Source: Caldilineaceae bacterium
GTDB taxonomy: Bacteria > Chloroflexota > Anaerolineae > Caldilineales > Caldilineaceae
Assembly (NCBI GenBank): GCA_026645635.1
Contig: JAPKMV010000019.1
Location: 1 to 15,401, forward strand
Direction of reading: 5' to 3'
DNA length: 15,401 nucleotides
Both the position numbers and the translations under genes were made by a program. The notes beneath the pieces were generated by a model. It saw nothing but the letters and a program-made list of their open reading frames with translations. It was not told the origin of the DNA and did not search any database. Below are positions 1 to 6,738 of this stretch, piece after piece (the stretch's first letter is position 1; each line of letters begins with the position of its first letter).

Positions 1-780
1 GCGCCGCGCCGCAGTCCACGCCGGCAGATGGTGCAGTTTGGCGGCCAAGACCGCCGCTTGCAGCGTGTCCAGCCGCTCGCCGTAACCCTTGACTTCGTGC
101 AGATACTTGGAGCGGCGGCCGTGGTTGCGCAGCAGACGCACCTGCTCGGCGATGGCCGCATCATTGGTGACAACCGCGCCGGCGTCGCCATACGCGCCGA
201 GGTTCTTGCCGGGATAGAAGCTGAAACAGGCGGCGTGGCCCAGCCCCCCGGTGGCGACGCCGTTCCAGGTGGCGCCGTGAGCCTGGGCGGCGTCCTCAAT
301 CACGGTCAACCCGTGGGCAGCCGCCACCGCGCTGATCGCAGTCATGTCGGCCGGCTGACCGTAAATGTGGACGGGCATGATGGCGCGTGTCGCCGGTGTG
401 ATCGCCGCCGCAATCGCGGCCGGGTCCATGTTGTAGGCGCCGGGATCGATGTCGACGAAGACCGGCCGGGCGCCGACTGCCGTGATCGCCTCAGCAGTGG
501 CGATGAAGGTGTGGGCAACGGTGATCACCTCGTCCCCGGGGCCGACGCCGACGGCGCGCAGCACGAGTTCGAGCGCGGCGGTGCCGCTGGCCACGCCGAC
601 GCAGTGCGCAGCGTTGCAAAAGGCGGCAAAGTCGGCCTCGAACCGCTTCACCGCCGGCCCCATGATGAAGTCGGTGGCGTCCAGCACAGCCTGGATCGCC
701 TGGTCGACTTCGGGGCGAATGGCGGCATATTGGGCAGCTAGATCGACGAGGGGCACCCTGGTAGAGACAACCTGATCCAT
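1..780 (-). CDS. DegT/DnrJ/EryC1/StrS-family PLP sugar aminotransferase (3' end outside window)
   Basis: The visible 260 residues are the N-terminal part of a fold-type I PLP aminotransferase that typically transfers an amino group from glutamate to a keto-sugar nucleotide for cell-surface glycan synthesis. Seen: the substrate/PLP loop SGTAAL (65-70), IEDAAQAHGA (161-170) with the Asp and Gln that hold the PLP ring, and SFYPGKNLGAYGDAGA (187-202), where K192 is the expected Schiff-base lysine. NHGRRSKY and GYGERLDTLQAA follow at 219-242; the Asn common in the GYNxR form of the last motif is Gly here. Family members run about 360-400 residues, so roughly 100-140 residues are missing beyond base 1. 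ATG at 780 is chosen; an in-frame GTG at 792 is possible and neither has a strong ribosome site. The exact sugar substrate cannot be read from the sequence. A Gfo/Idh/MocA oxidoreductase lies at 6738-7787 but in another transcript. Confidence 0.93.
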   Translation of the reverse strand, partial: MDQVVSTRVPLVDLAAQYAAIRPEVDQAIQAVLDATDFIMGPAVKRFEADFAAFCNAAHCVGVASGTAALELVLRAVGVGPGDEVITVAHTFIATAEAITAVGARPVFVDIDPGAYNMDPAAIAAAITPATRAIMPVHIYGQPADMTAISAVAAAHGLTVIEDAAQAHGATWNGVATGGLGHAACFSFYPGKNLGAYGDAGAVVTNDAAIAEQVRLLRNHGRRSKYLHEVKGYGERLDTLQAAVLAAKLHHLPAWTAARR

Positions 781-811
781 CGACGCTGACACGTTCTCAA
801 GTCACTTTCAT

Positions 812-841
812 AAAAAAGAAAGCTGAGCGCAAGGCTCAGCT
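812..841 (-). terminator. Intrinsic terminator or leader attenuator
   Basis: Read on the minus strand, AGCTGAGC, a CTTGC loop and GCTCAGCT form a perfect 8-bp stem followed at once by TTCTTTTTT. It lies 110 bases past the stop of the ATPase gene at 951-2261, so it may end that operon. A promoter-like TATAAT lies between the two, and the aminotransferase start follows 31 bases later, so it could instead be a leader attenuator for the aminotransferase. Confidence 0.7.
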
Positions 842-869
842 ACTGCGCCGCAAGGCTCAGCTACTGCGC
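829..869. repeat. Two-copy 21-bp-period tandem repeat
   Basis: The 20-mer starting GCAAGGCTCAG and ending CTACTGCGC occurs at 829-848 and again, identical, at 850-869. The duplication doubles the upstream arm of the terminator hairpin at 812-841, so two competing left arms exist in any transcript crossing it. Confidence 0.85.
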
Positions 870-900
870 GCTGGCGCCCACGACGAGCGCCCTGCACGCC

Positions 901-930
901 ATTATAGACGAGGGCAAAAGGGGAGGCCAA
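901..930 (-). promoter_or_regulatory. Possible promoter for the aminotransferase
   Basis: On the minus strand, TTGGCC (930-925) and a perfect TATAAT (906-901) are separated by 18 bases. Transcription would begin near 894 and cross the 829-869 repeat and the 812-841 hairpin before the start codon at 780. The -35 matches consensus only in part. Confidence 0.45.
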
Positions 931-950
931 ACCCAGGAGTCAGACCGTGT

Positions 951-2261
951 TCAACGCCCCATGCGCAGATTGGGGGCAACCTTGCTCAGGTCGCGGCGTG
1001 CGGCGTCCAGGAAGCGGCCAACCCGCTCCAGTTCCCCGCGCAGGTCGGGGGCGGCGCGATGGCCCGCCTGCCGCTCCAGCTCGCGCAACAGGGCGTAGTT
1101 GGTTTCCAGTTGCGCCACTTCGCTGGCAAACGCCTGCTCTTCCTGGACATGGCCAATGGTCAGCAACTGCTCGATGCTGTCGTCGTCGATCGCCGCATCG
1201 CGCATGGCCGCAAGACGATCCCATTCCTGATGCAGCCAGCGGCGCAGGTATTCGTTCCCGATGGCCCACTGGCCGTAGATCTGGCGCAAATGGCCCAGTT
1301 TCTCCATGCCCCACAGAAAGGTGCGAATCCGGCGAGGCGTCTCGTCGATGAGCGCGGCCACGATCTCCTCCTCGTTCATCACGGTCTGGCGCGCCACGGC
1401 CAGGAGGATGCGCCGCTCCAGCCGCGTCATGTGCTGAAAGTCGATCAGGAAGAAGCCGGCGAGGAGATGATCCGGCTCCAGGTCGTCATCCTGCGCCGCC
1501 CGCAGCGTGGCGCGGCCGCGGCTGTCCTCTTCGTAGAGCCGCTGGCAGAGATACTGAATCAGATACGGATGGCGATTGGTGTGCACGAGAATATCTTCGA
1601 GCACCACCGGATCGACCGGGATCGGGTCCTCCGACTGCTGCTGTTCCACCAAGGCCGCGCCGGCGTCCGGGTCAAGGCTCCACAGGTTGACCATGCTGAA
1701 GCCAAAGAGAAACGGGCTGGTGTCCCAATCCGACGTGATCTGATTCAGTTGGGCGAGGAGTTTGGTCGAGGCGATCACGGTGCGCAGCGCGTCGTCTTGC
1801 AGCGCCCGGCGCAGCCGCGCCAGCCAGGCCGGCTCCGTGCGGGCAATGGCGATCAACACCTCGGCCTCGTCGATCAGCAGGAAAAGCTGCTTGCCCTGGG
1901 CGCCGAGCTGCCGGCTGAGACGGCGCAAGATCATGGGCGCGTCCTGGTTCGCAAAGCTGTCGATGTCGATGCCGAGCACAGTGAACCGCTCTCGCTCATC
2001 CTCAAGCGACATGACCAGTTCCTGCGCCAGGTTGGCCGGCGACTCGCAGCCCTGCATGTCCCAAAAGAGTGGCACGAGCGAGTTCTCTGGCCGCGCAGTC
2101 AGGTACTCAAGCTGGCGCAGAAAGGAGGTCTTGCCGATGCGGCGCGCGCCGACGGCCCAGATGGCATTATCGGACGTGTTGAGCAGGTAGGTGAAGAGGC
2201 GCTGTCTACCGTAATGGTTTGTGCCGCGCACCCATCTACCGACAATATATGGTACTCGCAT
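951..2261 (-). CDS. Soluble STAND/AAA-type ATPase with C-terminal winged-helix-like region
   Basis: A 436-residue cytoplasmic NTPase with no signal peptide or membrane helix. Seen: an N-terminal lead-in PYIVGRWVRG..HYGR (4-19), Walker A GARRIGKTS (38-46, K44), Walker B LFLLIDEAE (126-134, D131/E132), and HPYLIQYLCQ (231-240), a motif common after the ATPase core in STAND-like proteins. Residues about 278-346 look like a winged helix, and 360-425 is charged and helix-rich, perhaps coiled coil. STAND ATPases are usually nucleotide-driven switches; no effector domain is recognised. It starts 30 bases after the stop of the membrane receptor at 2292-5585, whose C-terminal ATPase has the same lead-in and GERRIGKT Walker A, so the two are paralogous domains in one operon. 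GAGGG lies 3 bases before the ATG, which is short spacing; the lead-in motif supports this start. Confidence 0.9.
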   Translation of the reverse strand: MRVPYIVGRWVRGTNHYGRQRLFTYLLNTSDNAIWAVGARRIGKTSFLRQLEYLTARPENSLVPLFWDMQGCESPANLAQELVMSLEDERERFTVLGIDIDSFANQDAPMILRRLSRQLGAQGKQLFLLIDEAEVLIAIARTEPAWLARLRRALQDDALRTVIASTKLLAQLNQITSDWDTSPFLFGFSMVNLWSLDPDAGAALVEQQQSEDPIPVDPVVLEDILVHTNRHPYLIQYLCQRLYEEDSRGRATLRAAQDDDLEPDHLLAGFFLIDFQHMTRLERRILLAVARQTVMNEEEIVAALIDETPRRIRTFLWGMEKLGHLRQIYGQWAIGNEYLRRWLHQEWDRLAAMRDAAIDDDSIEQLLTIGHVQEEQAFASEVAQLETNYALLRELERQAGHRAAPDLRGELERVGRFLDAARRDLSKVAPNLRMGR

Positions 2262-2291
2262 TGGCCCTCATGCAAAGTAACAACTGATTGG

Positions 2292-5200
2292 CTAGGTTGG
2301 AATCAGCAGGCCTGGCGTCGGGATTCCGGCTTCCTCGACTGCCGCCTGCCTGGTCAGCCCCGCTTGTGCAGCCTGAATGTTTTGTTCCGATTGAATCAAA
2401 TTGTGCGCATAGAGCACATCGTCCATCCTGATCCGGCGGCGGCGCTGGCGCAGCATGTGGTTGACGGACTCCAACCCGTACTGCTGCACCCGGAAAGGGC
2501 GCCCTTCACATTGCGCCAAAATAAATTGCAGCGCATCTTCGTCGTAGCGGTAATAGTTTTGCACCGGCTTGACCAGCAACTCCCGCGCCGCGGTATGGGT
2601 AAGCGGCTGGATTTCGATCTCGTTGAAAAGATTGAACCAGGGACTCTCGACGCGATCCCAATCTTTGCTCAGTTCGATGCCGGCGACCACCGCCCCCAAT
2701 GTCGCCGCAAAATCGCGCATGAAAATCCGGCGCAACTGCTGTTGATAGACCCGGTCGAAGCGGCTCAACGTGTCCATCTCATCCATGAGCAGAATCAGCC
2801 GCACCTGCCGCCCCTGCTGATGCACCAGAGCGTACTCCTCCAGGATCGTCATGATCGTCCGCAAATCGCGGCCAAAGGTGCGGTCATCGTACTCTCCGTC
2901 ACCCTCCGCCCAGAAGTGCAGGGCGGCGATCTGCGTGTGCGCGGCCGGGCTGAGTTCGGGCAGGTCATTGACTACGCCGAGAATGTCCTCCATCAGCAGA
3001 TGGAAGAGCTTCGTCTCGGTCGTGCCTTCCATGTCCACATAAACGGGCAAGAACCAGTAGCTCTTGTCCCGCACTTTGCGCAGCACATTGGCAAGCTGGT
3101 AGAGCAGCGTTGTCTTGCCGATGCGACGCTCGCCGTGAATCATGATGCTGTTATTGTGGAGCGTGGCCGCAATGCGCGCCACCAGATCCTGGCGGCCAAA
3201 GAACATATCTTCGCGCCGCACAGGCTCCCCACTGACGTAAGGATTGAAGCGGCGGCTCACAGCGATTGCTGTCCGGCGCCGCAGCCGGAGATATTCGTAG
3301 GCGACGTACCCCAACCCCACGAACGCAATCGCCGCAAAGGCGAGCATCAACCCGACGATGCGTGTCTGGACCGCGCCGAACCAGGGCACCACCACGGTCG
3401 GCGGCGGGGTGATGGCATTCACCGTGCGCATCACCGGCGCCGAATAGTTGAAGGAAAGGTCGCGGGCAATCAACTCGATCTGATACGCACCCGGCGCCGC
3501 AAAAGCCAGCGGGATCGAGCGCCCGCGCGTCGTCTGCCATGCGCCCCACTGGTCGCCCTCGGCAATGCGAAAGAAGACCTGGATGCGATCCGCAGAGGTG
3601 TGGATATCGCCGGTTTCAAAGTAGATCGAGAGTTGGCGCCCGACAAAGGCCCGCCACGCGTCCTGCTCGCGTTCGACGTCGCCGACAATGGCGCTGGATG
3701 ACAGTACGGGCGCCGACGGCTCTGACTTGAAGCGCCAGAGTCCCTTCTGCCCGCCGAACCAGTAGCCGTCCTCGGGCGTCGGCAAGATGCTGCGGATGGC
3801 GCCGTTGGCCGCGCCATCGCGTGCGTCATAGACGGTCAGCCCGACTTCATCCAGCCGCCCCACCCCGATATTGCTGCCGATCCACAGGCTGCGTCCATCA
3901 GCGTCGGGCCGCAGCACCAGAATGCGGCCGTCGAGCCATTCATCGTGGAGACCGTACTGCGCCCACGCGCTGCCATCCCAGCGGAATATGCCATGCCCTT
4001 CCACCGCCGCAAAGGCGTCGCTTTCCGACTTTCGCGCAACATAGAATGCCACGATGCGTGCGGCTTCCGGCAGCCCCTGCCGCACATTCTCAGCCGCCAG
4101 CCACTGGCCATCAGTGCGCCGCACCAGCAGTTCGCCCGCCTCCGTCAGCAACCAGAGGCGGCCGGAGCCGTCGAGTTGGAGGTCCTGCACATGCTGTCCG
4201 GCGAGGGCGGGTTCGTGCGCAAGCGTTTGTGCAGCAAAGTCGTAATAGGCCAGCCCCTGTTCGACGCCAATCCACAGGCCATCCTCCGCGGCTGCCAGCG
4301 CACGCACCGCAGGGGAGGGGAGCGCGTCCGAGTCGATGGGATTTTGCCAACGCCCGTCCGCAAAGACAGAGACGCCGTTCTGGGTTGCCGTCCACACCCG
4401 CCCGTCCGCTGTGGTTACAATTTCAGGCACCACGGCGCCGGCGAGGTCGGTGATGCCGGGGTAGTAATCCGTGCGCGTGCGCTGTCCGTCGCTGAGGCGA
4501 ATCACCCCCTCGCCGTCAGTGGCAATCCAGAGGTCGCCGCCGGCATCCACTGCGAGATTGGCGATGGGCAGCCCGTTGAAGGCCTCGCCCACGCTGACCC
4601 ACGCCCCGGGGTAATGGCGCGATGCGCCGATCGGCGTGGCAAACCAGACCGCACCATCGGCGTCGACAGCCAGGTCGCGCACGATGTCGGTGTCGAGGCC
4701 GCTGCCAGCCACACTCCCGTAATTGGTCGCGGCCACCTGCTTTCCGTTTTCGAAGGTGTACTTGACGACGCCGCTGTTGCTGGCCGCCACCCAGACCGAG
4801 GTGTCGGCATCTACGCCAATCGCGGAGATCTGCGCGGCATTCTTGGCAAGCTCGAACGGCTGATAGACCTCAAAATCGCTGTGGTCGGGCAGGAATTGGA
4901 CAATTGCGCTCTCGATGCCAACCCACAGCGCGCCGGAGATCTGCCAGAGACCATCGCTCGCACCGATCCAGACCAGGCCCTCGTCACCGTCGATGCCGGC
5001 GTGAAGGGCGTGGACTCTTTTGCCCTGGAGTGCATCCACGACTGTCTGCCGCCCACCCTCAATCAGTGTCAGCCCGGCGTCGGCGCCGACCCAAGTCGCG
5101 CCGCCGTTAACCCGCAGCGCATTGATTGGCGAGTCGATGTATTGATACTCCTCCCAGGCGCCGTCCACCAGACGCCACACCCATCCATCCTGTGTGCCGA

Positions 5201-5585
5201 CCAGCAACGTGTGCTCGTCGGCAAAGGCCAGGGCGGTGACGCGGCTGGCTGACGTCTCCGTGGTGGTCGTTGTCGCGATGGCTGCCGGCTGCGCCAGCGG
5301 GTAGGTCGTCCAGGTGCCGTCGAAACGGCTGACACCGTTCTGGCCGCCAAACCACACGGCGCCGTTCGCCGGCAGCACGACATAGAGGTCGCTGTCCAGC
5401 AACCCGTCGGTCTGACGGAAGACAGCCCATTGGCGGTCCGGGATCAGTTGTGCGTGGGTGACAGATGTGGCGATGCCCAGCAGCCATGCGACCAGGATTG
5501 TCGCGGCAACCAGACGGAAAGAACGGCTTATGCGGTTACGCTCAGCATGCAATGAGCTGCGATGGTACGGCGACGGATGCTGCAT
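2292..5585 (-). CDS. Membrane receptor: propeller sensor, Y_Y_Y-like domain, TM helix, cytoplasmic STAND ATPase
   Basis: A 1097-residue protein. Seen in order: signal peptide or N-terminal anchor (about 20-45, ending VTHA-QL); about 14 propeller repeats (47-620) with recurring VWFGGQNGVSRF, LWIGSNIGVGRL and YWFGGQKGLWRF strands; a Y_Y_Y-like beta domain (650-722, ending GAYQIELIARDLSFNYSAP); one transmembrane helix (about 741-765) followed by RLRRR; and an ATPase starting RFNPYVSGEP near 777, with Walker A GERRIGKTT (818-826, K824) and Walker B LILLMDEMD (D935/E936). Fourteen blades plus Y_Y_Y plus one helix is the extracytoplasmic layout of Bacteroidetes-type hybrid two-component receptors, but no histidine-kinase or receiver motif is present; the NTPase occupies that place. 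Inferred: binding of an external ligand, perhaps a glycan, is relayed to nucleotide-dependent switching. The ribosome site before ATG 5585 is weak, and TTG starts further in are conceivable. It leads an operon with the ATPase at 951-2261. Confidence 0.9.
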   Translation of the reverse strand: MQHPSPYHRSSLHAERNRISRSFRLVAATILVAWLLGIATSVTHAQLIPDRQWAVFRQTDGLLDSDLYVVLPANGAVWFGGQNGVSRFDGTWTTYPLAQPAAIATTTTTETSASRVTALAFADEHTLLVGTQDGWVWRLVDGAWEEYQYIDSPINALRVNGGATWVGADAGLTLIEGGRQTVVDALQGKRVHALHAGIDGDEGLVWIGASDGLWQISGALWVGIESAIVQFLPDHSDFEVYQPFELAKNAAQISAIGVDADTSVWVAASNSGVVKYTFENGKQVAATNYGSVAGSGLDTDIVRDLAVDADGAVWFATPIGASRHYPGAWVSVGEAFNGLPIANLAVDAGGDLWIATDGEGVIRLSDGQRTRTDYYPGITDLAGAVVPEIVTTADGRVWTATQNGVSVFADGRWQNPIDSDALPSPAVRALAAAEDGLWIGVEQGLAYYDFAAQTLAHEPALAGQHVQDLQLDGSGRLWLLTEAGELLVRRTDGQWLAAENVRQGLPEAARIVAFYVARKSESDAFAAVEGHGIFRWDGSAWAQYGLHDEWLDGRILVLRPDADGRSLWIGSNIGVGRLDEVGLTVYDARDGAANGAIRSILPTPEDGYWFGGQKGLWRFKSEPSAPVLSSSAIVGDVEREQDAWRAFVGRQLSIYFETGDIHTSADRIQVFFRIAEGDQWGAWQTTRGRSIPLAFAAPGAYQIELIARDLSFNYSAPVMRTVNAITPPPTVVVPWFGAVQTRIVGLMLAFAAIAFVGLGYVAYEYLRLRRRTAIAVSRRFNPYVSGEPVRREDMFFGRQDLVARIAATLHNNSIMIHGERRIGKTTLLYQLANVLRKVRDKSYWFLPVYVDMEGTTETKLFHLLMEDILGVVNDLPELSPAAHTQIAALHFWAEGDGEYDDRTFGRDLRTIMTILEEYALVHQQGRQVRLILLMDEMDTLSRFDRVYQQQLRRIFMRDFAATLGAVVAGIELSKDWDRVESPWFNLFNEIEIQPLTHTAARELLVKPVQNYYRYDEDALQFILAQCEGRPFRVQQYGLESVNHMLRQRRRRIRMDDVLYAHNLIQSEQNIQAAQAGLTRQAAVEEAGIPTPGLLIPT

Positions 5586-5728
5586 ACTTGGCCCAGTAGT
5601 TTGCGGCCATCCGTAGCGAGACAGGTAGGTCTGCTATTCGATTAGCTTACGGTCGACGTTGCGTCTGCCACCTGTTTAGCCATAGACGGTCTTGACAATT
5701 CCTTGTGAACAATTCGCTAGTATTGAAG

Positions 5729-5743
5729 ACTAAACTTTTTAGT
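5729..5743. promoter_or_regulatory. Palindrome at the promoter start point, possible operator
   Basis: ACTAAA-CTT-TTTAGT is a perfect 6-bp inverted repeat. It falls at about +2 to +16 relative to the start expected from the minus-strand promoter at 5752-5780, which is a usual place for a repressor site. Confidence 0.4.
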
Positions 5744-5751
5744 GTTGACAT

Positions 5752-5780
5752 ATTATACGATCTGATTCACTTATTGTCAA
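5752..5780 (-). promoter_or_regulatory. Consensus sigma-70-type promoter for the receptor-ATPase operon
   Basis: On the minus strand TTGACA (5780-5775), a 17-base spacer and TATAAT (5757-5752) match the housekeeping consensus at all twelve positions. Transcription would start near 5745, giving a leader of about 160 bases before the receptor ATG at 5585. Confidence 0.8.
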
Positions 5781-6037
5781 CCCGTATTTTTGGGAATCGC
5801 TTCGGATTGGATGATCGTGGTCTTGCGGCAGAGCAATGCATGACTTTTCGCCTACACACAATTGAGGCAAAAAGCCGATCCCCTGCGCGGCAATCTCTGT
5901 TACAATGGTCACAGCAGTTGGAACTTCTATTTTTCGTCAGAAACTTACGATTTGCCTTACGATTCGACCGAGAAAGCAATAAGCTGGGCAATATATCGAC
6001 AAAACATCTGGAAATTAATAGACAACGAGGGTGATGT

Positions 6038-6067
6038 TTGCAGGGAGGGGCAGGTTGCTGCTATACT
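6038..6067 (+). promoter_or_regulatory. Likely promoter of the LysM gene
   Basis: TTGCAG (6038-6043), an 18-base spacer, and TATACT (6062-6067) preceded by TGC, which is an extended -10. The start would be near 6074, leaving a leader of about 110 bases. That leader contains an imperfect hairpin at 6126-6151 (TGCCA/TGGCA core, extended by CAC/GTG across a bulge). Confidence 0.45.
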
Positions 6068-6186
6068 CTTAATGTCAAAATTAACTTTGCAGCGCTACCA
6101 TTATAGCTGATCAGTTCGAATGCCGCACTGTGTGCCATCTACGTGGCAGTGAGCGGCAGGGCTTGCCGCATTGAAGGAGTACATCG

Positions 6187-6603
6187 ATGAAAACGCCAAT
6201 TTTTCTCCAACCCAGCGCCCGCAATTTTCATATTTGGCGATCGGCAGGGATGGCGTTTGTCGTCCTGGCGGTCTTGATCGCATCCACCTTGGTCTACGCC
6301 CCATCGGCCAAGGCGGCTGCGTTGGACGGGGTGAATGCCCCAACCGCCACCTATGGCTGCACCGGCGTCTATCACCGCGTGCGCTCTGGCGAGACGCTCT
6401 ATTCCATCGCTGCCCGCTACGGTTCCACGGCGTATCGCATCGCTTCATGCAACGGGCTGCGCTCCTACACGGTCTATGTCGGGCAGTCGCTGCTCGTCCC
6501 CGTGTATCGTCGCGGCGCCAGCGGCTGGTTGGAGGGCATCGACTTCATGCGCAATGTCAGCCTGCCGCCGCAAGAGATCCTGGCGGGTGATGCGCTGCCC
6601 TGA
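6187..6603 (+). CDS. Secreted single-LysM-domain protein
   Basis: A 138-residue exported protein. Residues 1-43 form a signal peptide with a basic start, a hydrophobic core [17 protein letters not shown] (22-38) and a likely cut after SAKA. One LysM domain fills 61-105: [19 protein letters not shown], then ASCNGL and [11 protein letters not shown]. LysM modules bind GlcNAc-containing glycans such as peptidoglycan. C58 and C89 bracket the first part of the domain and could form a disulfide. A 33-residue tail without known motifs follows; no catalytic domain is present, so it is probably a small glycan-binding protein. The start is set by AGGAG at 6175-6179, seven bases upstream. A longer frame starting at 6171 is an out-of-frame shadow. 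It is a single-gene unit converging on the oxidoreductase gene across the inverted repeat at 6662-6738. Confidence 0.92.
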   Translation: MKTPIFLQPSARNFHIWRSAGMAFVVLAVLIASTLVYAPSAKAAALDGVNAPTATYGCTGVYHRVRSGETLYSIAARYGSTAYRIASCNGLRSYTVYVGQSLLVPVYRRGASGWLEGIDFMRNVSLPPQEILAGDALP

Positions 6604-6661
6604 TCGGTCGTTGAACGCCATCGATCGGCACGGGTGCGGGCGGCCTAAATAACCAAATGGT

Positions 6662-6738
6662 GTTGCGTGTTACGTGTTACGTGTTACGTCTTGCCAACGC
6701 AATATGCAACACGTAACACGTAACACGTAACACGCAAC
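6662..6738. repeat. Perfect 28-bp inverted repeat made of 7-bp units, between convergent genes
   Basis: The left arm 6662-6689 is GTTGCGT followed by three GTTACGT units. The right arm 6711-6738 is three ACGTAAC units and one ACGCAAC, an exact reverse complement. Two degenerate units (ACGCAAT, ATGCAAC) at 6697-6710 extend the right array to six. The 21-base spacer is 6690-6710. The right arm touches the oxidoreductase stop codon (6738-6740). A transcript from either side would form a very stable stem, so it may protect or end both mRNAs, although no U-tract follows on either strand. Confidence 0.9.

Larger units (their letters stand above)
5586..6186. other. AT-richer intergenic region without a supported gene
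   Basis: About 600 bases between divergent genes, visibly poorer in GC than both flanks. It holds the consensus minus-strand promoter (5752-5780), a 7-bp inverted repeat GTTGACA/TGTCAAC (5744-5750 and 5775-5781) around it, an extended -10-like TGTTACAAT (5898-5906, plus) with nothing obvious downstream, and the likely LysM promoter (6038-6067). Open frames here lack ribosome sites and recognisable protein features. From about 5785 to 5895 I see nothing definite. Confidence 0.6.

Noticed and set aside
28..741. 237-residue plus-strand open frame
   Set aside because: Antisense shadow of the DegT aminotransferase, which explains the whole stretch.
1059..3701. 880-residue open frame on the plus strand
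   Set aside because: It runs antisense across two well-supported minus-strand ATPase genes and the gap between them, has no recognisable domain, and arises from GC-rich codon bias.
5705..6034. 109-residue frame in the intergenic region
   Set aside because: GTG start without a ribosome site, no recognisable motif, composition of non-coding DNA, and it overlaps the promoter of the divergent operon.
6662..6738. CRISPR-like array
   Set aside because: Units are 7 bp, contiguous and without unique spacers; it is a tandem/inverted repeat, not CRISPR.
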